Numbered from the stretch's first letter, positions 1 through 9,908 are shown. The stretch is DNA of 64,000 nucleotides from Streptomyces sp. 71268 (GCF_029392895.1 NZ_CP114200.1:4185001-4249000); one strand, 5' to 3'. The notes: generated from the sequence alone by a model not told the origin. A program made the numbers and translations.

Positions 1-79
1 CGCTGGCGCGCACGTTGGGGGGACCGCAAGCCACTTGCCGCTTCCAGGCGATCGCGCCTGCCCGAGGAGTAGTCGTTCC

Positions 80-2884
80 ATGAGCGAGCACCGTCGCAAG
101 CCGCCGCAGCCCCAGGGCGGCGGACGAGCAGCGGCCCGGCGCGCGGCGCAGCAGCCGCCAGGCCGCCGCGCAGCGCCACCACCGAGCAGTACGGGGCCGG
201 GCTCCGATGCGTATGAGTCACCCGACGCGGGGCTGCCCCGCGGCGGTCGGGCCGAGTCCCGCCGTGCGGCCCGCGGGGGCGGGGGTCGCCGGAGAGCCGG
301 AGCCGCTGGAGCCGGCGCCGGCGCCGGGGCCGGGGCCGGGGCGAGCGCGGCCCACGGGGCGGCCGGCGCCGGTGGGCCCGGCGCGCCCGGCAGCGGGGGC
401 GCCGGTGGGCCTGGAGGAGGACGCCGGGCCGCGGGCGCGGCCGGTGCCGGAGGCGGGCGCGGACGTGGTCGTGGGGCGGGCGCGGCGGGCCGTACCAAGA
501 AGCGGTTCATCGACTACCCGCGGGCGGGCAAGCGCGGCTTCAAGCGCTGGATGCCCTCCTGGAAGCTGGTCACCGGCACCTGCCTGGTCTTCTTCGCGCT
601 GCTGGTCGGCGCGGTGGGCATCGCGCTGATGCTGGTGGAGGTCCCCACGGCGCAGGCCGCGTCCAAGACGCAGAAGAACGTCTACTACTGGGCGGACGGC
701 AAGCAGATGGTCGTCTCCGGTGGAGGCGACCTGAACCGGCAGATCGTGCCGCTGTCCAAGATCCCGAAGTCGATGCGGAACGCGGTGATCGCGGCCGAGA
801 ACGCCTCGTTCTACGACGACGCCGGCGTCGACCCGATGGGTGTGGCGCGCGCGGTGGTCAACATGGCCAAGGGCGGCCAGACGCAGAGTGGTTCGACCAT
901 CACCCAGCAGTTCGTGAAGAACACCTACCTGGGCCAGGAGCAGACGCTCAAGCGCAAGGTCACCGAGCTGTTCATCTCCATCAAGGTGGGCGCCACCAAG
1001 GACAAGGACGACATCCTCGAGGGCTACCTGAACACCGCCTACTACGGGCGCGGTGCCTACGGCATCCAGGCGGCGGCCCGCGCGTTCTACGACAAGGACT
1101 GCGAGGACCTGACCACGAGCGAGAGCGCGTTCCTCGCGGCGACGCTCAACGGTCCGAACCTCTACGACCCGGCCGGCGGCCAGGGCCTGGCGGCGACCAA
1201 GGAGAAGAACCGCAAGCGGGCCGAGGAGCGTTGGGCGTGGACGCTGGACCGTGAGGTCAAGGTGGGCCGGCTCGACAGCGCGGAGCGGGAGAAGATCACC
1301 AAGTTCCCCGAGCCGCAGAAGCCCAAGTTGGCGACGAACAAGGCCGGTCAGATCGGCTACCTGACCGACCTCGCCGACAACTACATCATCGCCAACTCCG
1401 ACATCTCGAAGGCCGAGTTGGACCGCGGTGGCTACCAGATCCACACCACCTTCGACCGCGAGAAGATGAAGGCGCTGGAGAAGACGGTCAACAAGGTCTC
1501 CAAGGAGAACATCAGGCCCGACAAGCGCCCCCAGGACAAACACGTCCAGTTCGGCGGGGCGTCCGTGGAGCCGGGGACCGGCAAGATCGTCGCCATCTAC
1601 GGCGGCAAGAACGCGCTGGAGCACTACACCAACAACGCGGACGACACCGGTGTCCAGGTCGGCTCCACGTTCAAGCCGTTCGTGCTGGCGGCGGCCATGA
1701 CGGACGGCAAGCGCGATCCCAACCTGCCCCCCGAACAGTCCAGAGAGCAACGCACCCTGGTCTCGCCCAAGAGCATCTACAACGGCGACAACAAGGTGAA
1801 GTTGCGGGACTACAAGGGCGATGTGTGGCTGGACAAGGACGGCAAGGAGTGGCACCAGCGCAACGACGGTGACGAGAGCAGAGGCAAGATCGACCTGCGC
1901 ACCGCCATGCAGTACTCGGTGAACACGCCGTTCATCCAGCTCGGCATGGACGTCGGCACCGACAAGGTGCGCGACGCGGCGCTCGCCGCCGGGCTCAGCA
2001 AGAACCAACTCGCCTCCATCACACCGACGTTCTCGCTCGGCACGTCGTCGCCGAGCGCGATCCGGCTCGCCGGCTCGTACGCCACGTTCGCGGCCAGCGG
2101 CAAGCAGGCCGACCCGTACTCCGTGACCAAGGTCGAGCGGGACGGGGCCGAGGAGTACGTGCACGAGGAGAAGATCGAGCAGGCGTTTGAGCCGAACGTG
2201 GCGGACAACGTCACCGACGTGCTCAAGACCGTGGTCGAGGACGGCACCGGCACCTCCGCGCAGATCGGGCGCGAGGCCGCGGGCAAGACCGGTACCACCG
2301 ACGACAACAAGTCGGCCTGGTTCGCCGGGTACACCCCGCAGCTCTCCACCGCGATCGGCATGTGGAGGGTCGACGACCAGGCCAAGAACCAGAAGTTCCT
2401 GCCGATGTACGGCGTGGGCTCCGACACCGGTTCCGAGAGCATCCACGGTGCCTCGTACCCGGCCAAGATCTGGGCCGGATACATGAAGGAAGCGCTCAAG
2501 AACGAGAAGAAGCTGACCTTCCCCAAGCCCTCCCCGATCGGCGACAAGATCTACGGGGACGGCGCCAGCCCGCCGCCCACGCAGGCGCCGCCGCCGACGA
2601 CGGCGCCGCCGACCGAGGAGCCGACGGAGACGCCCACCACGACGCCGCCGACGACCCCGACCGAGACGCCCACCACGACGCCGCCGACGACGCCGCCGAC
2701 GACGCCGACCGACACCTGCGGTCCCCTCGACCCGACCTGCGGTGACGACGGCGGACCGGGTGGTGGCGATCCGGGCGGGCCGGGCGGTGGTGACCCCGGT
2801 GGCCCGGGCGGTCCGGGCGGGCCGGGTGGTGGTTCACCCAGCACGACGCCCACGGAGGACGACAACGAGCACGGCTGGCTCTAG
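80..2884 (+). CDS. Bifunctional penicillin-binding protein (class A, GT51 + transpeptidase)
   Basis: Polymerises lipid II and cross-links peptidoglycan at the outer face of the membrane. About 934 residues. Order: Arg/Gly/Ala-rich cytoplasmic N-terminus (1-155) with an Ala-Gly repeat tract, one membrane anchor (about 162-185), GT51 domain (about 225-410) with the AENASFYDDAG form of the catalytic Glu motif and GSTITQQ, then the transpeptidase domain with STFK (Ser about 528), SVN (about 613) and KTGT (about 735). The last 100 residues are a Thr-Pro tract followed by a Gly-Pro tract. The ATG at 80 is chosen because GAGGAG lies about 10 bases upstream; the frame is open to 35. Downstream hairpin and same-strand neighbour at 3164. 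Family assignment is secure. Confidence 0.95.
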   Translation: MSEHRRKPPQPQGGGRAAARRAAQQPPGRRAAPPPSSTGPGSDAYESPDAGLPRGGRAESRRAARGGGGRRRAGAAGAGAGAGAGAGASAAHGAAGAGGPGAPGSGGAGGPGGGRRAAGAAGAGGGRGRGRGAGAAGRTKKRFIDYPRAGKRGFKRWMPSWKLVTGTCLVFFALLVGAVGIALMLVEVPTAQAASKTQKNVYYWADGKQMVVSGGGDLNRQIVPLSKIPKSMRNAVIAAENASFYDDAGVDPMGVARAVVNMAKGGQTQSGSTITQQFVKNTYLGQEQTLKRKVTELFISIKVGATKDKDDILEGYLNTAYYGRGAYGIQAAARAFYDKDCEDLTTSESAFLAATLNGPNLYDPAGGQGLAATKEKNRKRAEERWAWTLDREVKVGRLDSAEREKITKFPEPQKPKLATNKAGQIGYLTDLADNYIIANSDISKAELDRGGYQIHTTFDREKMKALEKTVNKVSKENIRPDKRPQDKHVQFGGASVEPGTGKIVAIYGGKNALEHYTNNADDTGVQVGSTFKPFVLAAAMTDGKRDPNLPPEQSREQRTLVSPKSIYNGDNKVKLRDYKGDVWLDKDGKEWHQRNDGDESRGKIDLRTAMQYSVNTPFIQLGMDVGTDKVRDAALAAGLSKNQLASITPTFSLGTSSPSAIRLAGSYATFAASGKQADPYSVTKVERDGAEEYVHEEKIEQAFEPNVADNVTDVLKTVVEDGTGTSAQIGREAAGKTGTTDDNKSAWFAGYTPQLSTAIGMWRVDDQAKNQKFLPMYGVGSDTGSESIHGASYPAKIWAGYMKEALKNEKKLTFPKPSPIGDKIYGDGASPPPTQAPPPTTAPPTEEPTETPTTTPPTTPTETPTTTPPTTPPTTPTDTCGPLDPTCGDDGGPGGGDPGGPGGGDPGGPGGPGGPGGGSPSTTPTEDDNEHGWL

Positions 2885-2947
2885 CCGTTCTCGCCCGCCG
2901 GCCCCCGGCCACGGCCGGGGGTCGCGGAACACGAGGTGAGGGAAGAC

Positions 2948-2983
2948 CCACAGGGCGGGCCCGTTCGCGGGCCCGCCCTGTGG
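2948..2983 (+). terminator. Strong TTCG-loop hairpin after the PBP gene
   Basis: A perfect 16-bp GC stem (2948-2963 with 2968-2983) closed by a TTCG loop, 64 bases after the PBP stop. No long T run follows, as is usual in Streptomyces. Inferred terminator. Confidence 0.8.
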
Positions 2984-3163
2984 CGTTGCCGGTGCCGGCG
3001 GGCCGATCCCGCGCCCCCCGGGGGGCGGTGGCCGGGTGCTGGTCGTGTGCGGCGGGCGGTTGCGGTGGCCGTGTGTCCGTCGCGTGCCGAGTAGGTGCCC
3101 GTGTCGCGGGCCCCGGCGACGGGCCACACCGCCCCCGTGGCCCTCGTACGGCAGGATGTGCGC

Positions 3164-4696
3164 ATGACGAGCGTCCACGGCCCCCACCCGCGTGCCACCG
3201 CCGCCCGGAACCCCGTACGGCCCACCGCCGAGGACGAGGTGGCGGCCGCCGGCAGTGAGCTGATCGGCGGGCCCGTCGGGCGCCGGGCGCTGTCCGGCGT
3301 GAGCTGGTGGACGCCGGTGCGGATCATCGCGCTCGTCGCGATCGGCATGTTCGCCCTCGGCATGGCGCAGAAGGTGCCCTGCTACGACGGCGGCTGGTTC
3401 TTCGGCACCACCACCCAGTACACGCGCGCCTGCTACTCGGACATCCCCCACCTGTACGCCGGCCGTGGCTTCTCCATCGACCTCGTCCCGTACTTCGACC
3501 GCATCCCGCAGGACGTCGCCGGCGGCATGGAGTACCTCGAATACCCCGTTCTGACCGGGCTGTTCATGGAGGTCGCCTCCTGGCTCACGCCGCACGACGG
3601 CAGCGACCAGCACCGGGCCCAGATCTACTGGCTGGTGAACTCCGGGATGCTGATGGTGTGCGCCGTGGCCATCGCCGTCTGCGTCTCCCGCACCCACCGG
3701 CGGCGGCCCTGGGACGGGCTGCTGGTGGCGCTGGCCCCGGCCTTCGCGCTGACCGCCACCGTCAACTGGGACCTGTTCGCGGTCGCGCTCACCTCCGGTG
3801 CCCTGCTCATGTGGTCCCGCAGTCGCCCGCTGGCCGCCGGCGTGCTCCTCGGGCTCGCCACCGCCGCCAAGCTCTACCCCGTGCTGCTGCTCGGCCCGCT
3901 GCTGCTGCTGTGCCTGCGCGCGCGGCGCTGGCGCGCCTGGTGGTCGGCCATCGCGGGCGCCGCGGCGGCCTGGCTCGTGGTCAACCTGCCCGTCATGCTC
4001 ACCCAGGACCAGCAGGGCGACCTGACGATCAGGGAGGGCTGGACGAAGTTCTACACCTTCAGCCAGGAGCGGCCCGTCGACTTCGGCTCCGTCTGGCTGA
4101 TCATCTCCCAGCGCTCCGGCAACCCGATGGACGATGTCAACACCTACGCCACCCTCCTGATGCTGCTGGCCTGCATCGGCATCGGGGCCCTCGCGCTGTT
4201 CGCCCCCCGCCGCCCGCGCCTGGCGCAGCTCGCCTTCCTGGTGGTCGCCGCCTTCGTCGTGACCAACAAGGTCTACTCGCCGCAGTACGTTCTGTGGCTG
4301 GTCCCGCTGGCGGTGCTGGCCCGGCCCCGCTGGCGCGACTTCCTCATCTGGCAGGCCGGCGAACTGCTGTACTTCCTCGGCGTGTGGATGTACCTGGCGT
4401 ACACCAACAGCGGCGACAAGCACCACGGGCTGCCCACCGAGGGCTACCAACTGGCCATCGTGCTGCACCTGCTCGGCACGCTCTACCTGTGCGCGGTGGT
4501 CGTCCGGGACGTGCTGCTGCCCGAGTACGACCCCGTGCGCCGGGACGGCTCCGACGATCCGTCGGGGGGCGTGTTCGACGGGGCTCCGGACGCGTTCACG
4601 CTGCGCCGGCCGGCGGGCAAGCTCGACCTGGACGACGCGTACCCGCACGGGGGCCGGGCCGGCCGTGGCTCGCACGGCGGCACGTACCTGGAGTAG
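3164..4696 (+). CDS. GT87-family (DUF2029) polytopic membrane glycosyltransferase
   Basis: About 510 residues with roughly ten hydrophobic helices beginning near residue 45. It carries the acidic pair and the KLYPVLLL segment typical of GT87 enzymes, which use polyprenyl-phosphate sugars on the outer side of the membrane. The C-terminal 60 residues are polar and cytoplasmic. The start at 3164 (MTSVHGPHP) fits homologues; the frame is open to 3095. It sits between the PBP and femX blocks, so a cell-wall glycan role is likely, but substrate and product cannot be read from sequence. Confidence 0.85.
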   Translation: MTSVHGPHPRATAARNPVRPTAEDEVAAAGSELIGGPVGRRALSGVSWWTPVRIIALVAIGMFALGMAQKVPCYDGGWFFGTTTQYTRACYSDIPHLYAGRGFSIDLVPYFDRIPQDVAGGMEYLEYPVLTGLFMEVASWLTPHDGSDQHRAQIYWLVNSGMLMVCAVAIAVCVSRTHRRRPWDGLLVALAPAFALTATVNWDLFAVALTSGALLMWSRSRPLAAGVLLGLATAAKLYPVLLLGPLLLLCLRARRWRAWWSAIAGAAAAWLVVNLPVMLTQDQQGDLTIREGWTKFYTFSQERPVDFGSVWLIISQRSGNPMDDVNTYATLLMLLACIGIGALALFAPRRPRLAQLAFLVVAAFVVTNKVYSPQYVLWLVPLAVLARPRWRDFLIWQAGELLYFLGVWMYLAYTNSGDKHHGLPTEGYQLAIVLHLLGTLYLCAVVVRDVLLPEYDPVRRDGSDDPSGGVFDGAPDAFTLRRPAGKLDLDDAYPHGGRAGRGSHGGTYLE

Positions 4697-4750
4697 CGCA
4701 CGGGCCCGGCGTGCCCGCCCGCCCGGGGCGGTGGGGCGCCGGAGACGCCG

Positions 4751-4778
4751 CGGGCCCCGCACGTGAGCGCGGGGCCCG
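4751..4778. terminator. Hairpin between convergent genes
   Basis: 10-bp perfect stem CGGGCCCCGC / GCGGGGCCCG (4751-4760 with 4769-4778) in the gap between the convergent GT87 and racemase-like genes; it can serve both strands. Confidence 0.65.
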
Positions 4779-4821
4779 TCGGAGGCGCTGGGGGCGGGAG
4801 CCCCGAGGTTCCGGCGCCGGG

Positions 4822-5853
4822 TCAGCGGTCCAGTATCCGGTCGTACTGGGTGGTGGTGTGGCGCAGGCTGGCCACCAGTTCGTCGCCGACCTGGGGGGCC
4901 GGTACGTCGCCCGGGACGAAGAGGATGGAGACCTGCATGTGCGGCGGCTCGGCGAACCAGCGCTGCTTTCCGGCCCAGGTGAACGGCGACAGGTTGCGGT
5001 TCACGGTCGCGAGTCCCGCCCGGGCCACGCCCTTGGCGCGCGGCATCATGCCGTGCAGAGCCTTGGGGGCCTCCAGGCCCACGCCGTGCGAGGTGCCGCC
5101 GGCGACGACGACGAGGTAGCCGTCCCCCGCGGTCTTCTGCTGCCGGTAGCCGAAGCGGTCGCCCTTGGAGACCCGGGTGACGTCGAGCACCGAGCCGCGG
5201 TACTCGGTCGCGTCGTGGTCCCCCAACCACAGCCGGGTGCCGATCCGGGCGCGGAAGCGGGTCTGCGGGAACTGCTGCTGGAGCCGGGCCAGTTCCTCGG
5301 CCTTGAGGTGACTGACGAACATGGTGTGCAGCGGCAGCCGCGCCGCGCGCAGCCGGTCCATCCAGCCGATGACCTCCTCCACCGCGTCGGAGCCGTCGGT
5401 GCGGTCCAGCGGGAGGTGTATGGCGAAGCCCTCGAGCCGCACGTTCTCGATCGCCGCGTGCAGCTTCGGCAGGTCCTCCTCGGTCACCCCGTGCCGCTTC
5501 ATGCTGCTCATGACCTCGATCATGACGCGGGCGTTGACCAGGCCGTACACGCCGTCGACCGAGGAGACCGAGCGGATGACCCGGTCGGGCAGCGGCACCG
5601 GCTCCTCGCCGCGGCGGAAGGGCGTGAGCACGAGCAGGTCGCCGCTGAAGGTGTCCTTCATGCGCGCGGCCTCGTAGGTGGTGCCGACCGCCAGGATGTC
5701 GGAGCCGATACGGGTGGTCTCCTCGGCCAGCCGCTCGTGGCCGAAGCCGTAGCCGTTGCCCTTGCAGACCGGGACCATGCCAGGGAACTGCTGGAGGACG
5801 CTCTGCTGGTGGGCCCGCCACCGCGCGGTGTCGACGTACAGGGTGAGCGCCAT
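4822..5853 (-). CDS. Alanine racemase-like PLP protein (fold III)
   Basis: 343 residues. The N-terminal PLP barrel is clear: VDTARWR, then PVCKGNGYGFG with the PLP lysine near residue 31. The C-terminal part (YRQQKTAGDGYLVVVAGG...) is shorter than in true Alr (usually 370-390), and I cannot identify the usual catalytic tyrosine of the second domain. It lies downstream of femX on the same strand (130-base gap), so a role in cell-wall amino-acid supply is plausible. Streptomyces carry their main alr elsewhere, so this may be a racemase of another specificity or a PLP-binding paralogue. Confidence 0.85.
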   Translation of the reverse strand: MALTLYVDTARWRAHQQSVLQQFPGMVPVCKGNGYGFGHERLAEETTRIGSDILAVGTTYEAARMKDTFSGDLLVLTPFRRGEEPVPLPDRVIRSVSSVDGVYGLVNARVMIEVMSSMKRHGVTEEDLPKLHAAIENVRLEGFAIHLPLDRTDGSDAVEEVIGWMDRLRAARLPLHTMFVSHLKAEELARLQQQFPQTRFRARIGTRLWLGDHDATEYRGSVLDVTRVSKGDRFGYRQQKTAGDGYLVVVAGGTSHGVGLEAPKALHGMMPRAKGVARAGLATVNRNLSPFTWAGKQRWFAEPPHMQVSILFVPGDVPAPQVGDELVASLRHTTTQYDRILDR

Positions 5854-5983
5854 GGCTGGTGGGAGACCTTTCTCGTCAGTCGGCTCGGGGGTTCATCGTG
5901 GTCGGTGCGGGTGCCGGTCGCTCCCGGCGTGGTCGGGCGAGCGGGCGGTGGGCGCTCGTTCGTACGAGGTCCCGCCGCGGGCC

Positions 5984-7102
5984 CTAGCGGCGCGACATAT
6001 ACATGTCGAGCGCCTTGTGGAGCAGCTTGTTCAGCGGGAAGTCCCACTCGCCCAGGTACTCGGCCGCCTGCCCCCCGGTGCCGACCTTGAACTGGATCAG
6101 GCCGAAGAGGTGGTCGGTCTCGTCGAGCGAGTCGCTGATGCCGCGCAGGTCGTAGACGCTGGCGCCGAGCGCGTACGCGTCGCGCAGCATGCGCCACTGC
6201 ATCGCGTTCGACGGGCGCACCTCGCGCTTGTGGTTGGCGGAGGCGCCGTAGGAGTACCAGACGTGCCCGCCCACGATCAGCATCGTGGCGGCGGCCACCG
6301 CCTCGCCCTCGTGCATGGCGAAGTAGAGCCGCATCCGGTTGGGGTCTTCGCTGTTGAGCGCCGTCCACATGCGCTGGAAGTAGCTGAGCGGACGCGGGCG
6401 GAAGTGGTCGCGCTCGGCGGTGATCTCGTACAGCCGCTGCCATTCGCCCAGGTGCTCGTAGCCGCCCTGGACGACCTCGACGCCCGCCTTCTCGGCCTTC
6501 TTGATGTTGCGTCGCCACAACTGGTTGAAGCCCTTGTGGACGGATTCCAGCGAGCGGTTCTCCAGCGGCACCTGGAAGACGTAGCGCGGCTGGACGTCAC
6601 CGAAGCCGGCGCCGCCGTCCTCGCCCTGCTGCCAGCCCATCTTCCGCAGCCGCTCGGCGACCTCGAAGGCGCGCGGCTCGATGTGCGTGGCCTCCACGTC
6701 GCGCAACCGCTTGACGTCCGGGTTCTGGATGCCGGCCTTGATCGCGGCGGCGTCCCAGCGCCGGATGATCACGGGCGGACCCATCTTCACCGAGAACGCG
6801 CCCTGCCGTTTGAGGTGCGCGAGCATCGGCCGCAGCCAGTCCTCCAGGTTCGGCGCGTACCAGTTCAGCACCGGGCCCTCGGGTAGGTAGGCCAGGTACC
6901 GCTTGATCTTGGGGAGCTGCCGGTAGAGCACCAGGCCGGCGCCGACGACCTGGCCCGTGCTGTCGAACCAGCCCAGGCTCTCCGAGCGCCACTCGGTCTT
7001 GACGTCCGCCCACGCCGGAACCTGCATGTGGCTCGCCGCCGGCAGACTCTGGATGTACGCCAGATGTTGCTCGCGGCTGATGGTCCTCAGGGTCAGGCTC
7101 AT
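5984..7102 (-). CDS. femX: FemX, lipid II:glycine glycyltransferase (FemABX family)
   Basis: 372 residues. FemABX proteins use charged tRNA to add amino acids to the stem peptide of lipid II; in Streptomyces FemX adds the first branching glycine of the cross-bridge. The sequence shows the two GNAT-like halves and the conserved features HMQVPAWADVK near the N-terminus, YLPEGPVLNW, and LRGISDSLDETDHLFGLIQFKVGTGG at the C-terminus. GAGGAG precedes the ATG at 7102. In S. coelicolor the gene in this position is femX, essential in the absence of vancomycin (from memory). Co-oriented with the racemase-like gene. Confidence 0.93.
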   Translation of the reverse strand: MSLTLRTISREQHLAYIQSLPAASHMQVPAWADVKTEWRSESLGWFDSTGQVVGAGLVLYRQLPKIKRYLAYLPEGPVLNWYAPNLEDWLRPMLAHLKRQGAFSVKMGPPVIIRRWDAAAIKAGIQNPDVKRLRDVEATHIEPRAFEVAERLRKMGWQQGEDGGAGFGDVQPRYVFQVPLENRSLESVHKGFNQLWRRNIKKAEKAGVEVVQGGYEHLGEWQRLYEITAERDHFRPRPLSYFQRMWTALNSEDPNRMRLYFAMHEGEAVAAATMLIVGGHVWYSYGASANHKREVRPSNAMQWRMLRDAYALGASVYDLRGISDSLDETDHLFGLIQFKVGTGGQAAEYLGEWDFPLNKLLHKALDMYMSRR

Positions 7103-7377
7103 TGCGGGGCGCTCCTCGGCAGGTGTGTCCCCAGTGTCGGGGCTCCGGCTCTCGCGGCGAAGCCTACTGTGGGAGGGCACGTCACCGGCCGGGCCTACGG
7201 CGAAGAGCGTGGTGCGGTTTCCCGTGGCGGCGGGGAGCGCGGGCAGGGCGCCGCCCGCCCCCGGCCCGCGCGGAACGGGTCGGGGGCGGGCGGTACGACG
7301 GGGCGGGGAGCGCCGGGGACGGCGACGGCGCGGTGCGGGCCGGGGGGCCGTTCGGGGCACGTGGCGCGCGGCGGGCG

Positions 7378-7695
7378 TCAGCCCAGCACACCGCCGAAGA
7401 GGCCGCCGTGCGCCATGCCGAGGAAGAAGCCCATGGCGGCGGCGCCCAAACCGATGATCAAGACGAACCGCTCGGCCGTGGTCGCCGAGATGAACTGCCC
7501 CCAGGCACCGGTCACGATGCCGACCAGCCCCGTCCAGGAGCTGATCAGGTGCAGGTCGTGGAACATCGCTGTGACGAAAGCCACCACGCCGAGCACGATG
7601 GTCGCCGCGGCGAAGGTGTTCTCCACCGGATGCGGCTTGCCGTCGGTGTCGAGGAAGGAGAGAAGACCGTGCTGGGAACGCGCTGCCTGGGCCAT
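7378..7695 (-). CDS. Small conserved membrane protein of unknown function
   Basis: 105 residues with three hydrophobic helices (about 28-45, 50-70, 78-98) and a conserved N-terminal soluble part containing FLDTDGKPHPVENT. GGAGG precedes the ATG by a good distance. This protein is a constant companion of the femX-rpsF junction in Streptomyces. Function unknown; nothing in the sequence suggests catalysis. The 275-base gap to femX shows no other gene. Confidence 0.85.
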   Translation of the reverse strand: MAQAARSQHGLLSFLDTDGKPHPVENTFAAATIVLGVVAFVTAMFHDLHLISSWTGLVGIVTGAWGQFISATTAERFVLIIGLGAAAMGFFLGMAHGGLFGGVLG

Positions 7696-7897
7696 GGGAA
7701 CCTCCGGGTCCTGCGAGGGACGCGGGGCGGCGAGGAGTAACGCCGCTCACACTCGATGCCTCAAGGTTGCGGGCAGACGCGGCGGGATTTCAACCGGAAG
7801 CACCGTCCCGGGTAGTGTGTACGGTCTGCGCCGGTGTCTGCCCAGAGCCCCCAGGGGTACCCGGTCCGCACCAGGCGCTACGCATCACGACCCTCCT

Positions 7898-7916
7898 GCC
7901 ACGGAACGACCGTGGC
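7898..7916 (+). promoter_or_regulatory. Hairpin in the rpsF leader
   Basis: 7-bp stem GCCACGG / CCGTGGC with a 5-base loop, about 15 bases before the rpsF ribosome site (AAAGGAGGTG). Many bacteria carry an S6:S18-binding leader before rpsF; this could be such an element, but I cannot confirm the conserved CCG bulge, so this is a suggestion only. Confidence 0.35.
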
Positions 7917-7944
7917 CGCTGAGTCCAAAGGAGGTGGGTTCCAC

Positions 7945-8235
7945 ATGCGTCACTACGAGGTGATGGTCATCCTCGACCCCGATCTGGAGGAGCGCGCAGT
8001 CTCTCCCCTGATCGAGAACTTCCTCTCCGTCGTCCGTGAGGGCAACGGCAAGGTGGAAAAGGTCGACACCTGGGGCCGTCGGCGTCTCTCGTACGAGATC
8101 AAGAAGAAGCCCGAGGGCATCTACTCGGTCATCGACCTGCAGGCCGAGCCTGCGGTCGTGAAGGAGCTCGACCGCCAGATGAACCTGAACGAGTCGGTCC
8201 TCCGGACCAAGGTCCTGCGCCCCGAGACCCACTGA
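7945..8235 (+). CDS. rpsF: 30S ribosomal protein bS6
   Basis: 96 residues, [12 protein letters not shown]...[18 protein letters not shown], the usual actinobacterial length. Binds S18 on the small-subunit platform. The upstream frame is open to 7834, but the ATG at 7945 has an excellent ribosome site (AAAGGAGG). First gene of rpsF-ssb-rpsR-rplI. Confidence 0.98.
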
Positions 8236-8317
8236 CCGCGTAAGCGGTTCAGCGGTGCTCGGGACGCGTCCTGAGTAGCACAGCAGCCAGCAGCACACCC
8301 GCCGAGAGGTTCATCCA

Positions 8318-8914
8318 ATGGCAGGCGAGACCGTCATCACGGTCGTCGGCAATCTTGTCGACGACCCCGAGCTGCGCTTCACCCCGTCCGGCGCGGCGGT
8401 CGCGAAGTTCCGTGTCGCGTCCACTCCCCGCACCTTCGATCGTCAGACCAACGAGTGGAAGGACGGCGAAAGCCTCTTCCTGACCTGCTCGGTCTGGCGC
8501 CAGGCAGCGGAGAACGTCGCCGAGTCGCTCCAGCGCGGCATGCGCGTCATCGTGCAGGGCCGGCTGAAGCAGCGGTCCTACGAGGACCGCGAGGGCGTCA
8601 AGCGCACGGTCTACGAGCTGGACGTCGACGAGGTCGGCGCCAGCCTGCGGAACGCCACGGCCAAGGTCACCAAGACCTCCGGTCGCGGCGGTCAGGGCGG
8701 TGGCGGCGGCTTTGGCGGTGGCCAGGGCGGCGGCCAGGGTGGCGGCGGCTGGGGCGGCGGCTCCGGCGGCCAGCAGGGCGGCGGCGCTCCCGCCGACGAC
8801 CCCTGGGCGACCAGCGCGCCGGCCGGCGGCGGCCAGCAAGGTGGCGGCGGCTGGGGCGGCGGCTCCGGCGGCGGCCAGCAGGGCGGCGGCTACTCGGACG
8901 AGCCGCCCTTCTAG
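8318..8914 (+). CDS. ssb: Single-stranded DNA-binding protein
   Basis: 198 residues. OB-fold domain at 1-115 ([43 protein letters not shown]), then a Gly/Gln-rich linker with several [10 protein letters not shown] units, ending in the acidic tip DEPPF that recruits replication and repair partners. GAGAGG precedes the ATG. Housekeeping SSB, co-transcribed with ribosomal genes as in other actinobacteria. Confidence 0.97.
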   Translation: MAGETVITVVGNLVDDPELRFTPSGAAVAKFRVASTPRTFDRQTNEWKDGESLFLTCSVWRQAAENVAESLQRGMRVIVQGRLKQRSYEDREGVKRTVYELDVDEVGASLRNATAKVTKTSGRGGQGGGGGFGGGQGGGQGGGGWGGGSGGQQGGGAPADDPWATSAPAGGGQQGGGGWGGGSGGGQQGGGYSDEPPF

Positions 8915-8968
8915 AGCGCGAGCTCTGAGGGGCGATCACACCCTTCTTGATCACACAGGAGAAACACC

Positions 8969-9205
8969 ATGGCGAAGCCGCCTCCGCGCAAGCCGAAGAA
9001 GAAGGTCTGCGCGTTCTGCAAGGACAAGACCGCGTACGTGGACTACAAGGACACGAACATGCTGCGGAAGTTCATTTCCGACCGTGGCAAGATCCGTGCC
9101 CGCCGCGTGACCGGCAACTGCACGCAGCACCAGCGTGACGTCGCCACGGCTGTGAAGAACAGCCGTGAGATGGCGCTGCTGCCCTACACCTCGTCCGCGC
9201 GATAA
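8969..9205 (+). CDS. rpsR: 30S ribosomal protein bS18, zinc-ligand (C+) form
   Basis: 78 residues. The CAFC pair near residue 11 and the CTQH motif near residue 51 are the ligands of the zinc-containing S18 type. Streptomyces usually keep a zinc-free S18 paralogue elsewhere under Zur control; this is the constitutive copy. AGGAGAAACACC precedes the ATG. Confidence 0.97.
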   Translation: MAKPPPRKPKKKVCAFCKDKTAYVDYKDTNMLRKFISDRGKIRARRVTGNCTQHQRDVATAVKNSREMALLPYTSSAR

Positions 9206-9224
9206 AGGGAAGGGTGACTGACAG

Positions 9225-9671
9225 ATGAAGATCATCCTCACCCACGAGGTCACCGGCCTCGGCACCGCGGGCGACGTCGTCGACGTCAAGGACGGCTACG
9301 CTCGCAACTACCTGGTCCCGCGCGGTCTCGCGATCCGCTGGACCAAGGGTGGCGAGAAGGACGTCGAGCAGATCCGTCGCGGTCGTCGCATCCGTGAGAT
9401 CGCCACGATCGAGCAGGCCAACGAGATCAAGGCCAAGCTCGAGGGCCTGCGGGTCCAGCTCGCGACCCGTGCCGGCGAGGCCGGCCGCCTCTTCGGCTCG
9501 GTGACCCCGGCTGACATCGCCTCGGCGATCAAGTCCGCCGGTGGCCCGGACGTGGACAAGCGCCGCATCGAGCTCGGTACGCCGGTCAAGACCCTGGGCG
9601 CGCACCAGGTGTCCGTGCGCCTGCACCCCGAGGTCTCGGCCAAGGTCGGCGTCGAGGTCGTCGCGGCCTGA
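9225..9671 (+). CDS. rplI: 50S ribosomal protein bL9
   Basis: 148 residues. N-terminal RNA-binding domain [30 protein letters not shown] and a C-terminal domain joined by a long helix (about 40-75). 19 bases after rpsR; last gene of the operon, followed by a strong hairpin. Confidence 0.98.
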   Translation: MKIILTHEVTGLGTAGDVVDVKDGYARNYLVPRGLAIRWTKGGEKDVEQIRRGRRIREIATIEQANEIKAKLEGLRVQLATRAGEAGRLFGSVTPADIASAIKSAGGPDVDKRRIELGTPVKTLGAHQVSVRLHPEVSAKVGVEVVAA

Positions 9672-9714
9672 CCGTACGCACGCCGATGAGCTGTGTTCGC
9701 ACAGCACGACGGTG

Positions 9715-9748
9715 GAAGGGGCCGCACCCGTGGGGGTGCGGCCCCTTC
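9715..9748 (+). terminator. Terminator of the rpsF-rplI operon
   Basis: Perfect 15-bp stem (9715-9729 with 9734-9748) with a 4-base loop, 43 bases after the rplI stop. Confidence 0.85.
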
Positions 9749-9827
9749 GCGTTGTCTGCGTGGGCGTGGGCGACGCGCTATGGAGGCTGACGCGCTATGG
9801 AGGCTTCCGTGTTCGCTCGTCGCCGCT

Positions 9828-9841
9828 GTTTCACGTGAAAC
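9828..9841. promoter_or_regulatory. parS site (ParB-binding)
   Basis: Exact GTTTCACGTGAAAC palindrome, the canonical bacterial parS core bound by ParB for origin segregation. First of three sites in the non-coding gap between the rplI terminator and the MATE gene end. Confidence 0.95.
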
Positions 9842-9908
9842 GTGTGGGTCCTCGTCCGGCGGGGAGCGGTGTGGCGGTACGTGGTGCCGGCGGTCGTTGG
9901 GCGCGACG

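Noticed and set aside
218..2446. 742-codon open frame on the minus strand of the PBP gene
   Set aside because: Shadow frame caused by high GC at third positions; no conserved protein sequence.
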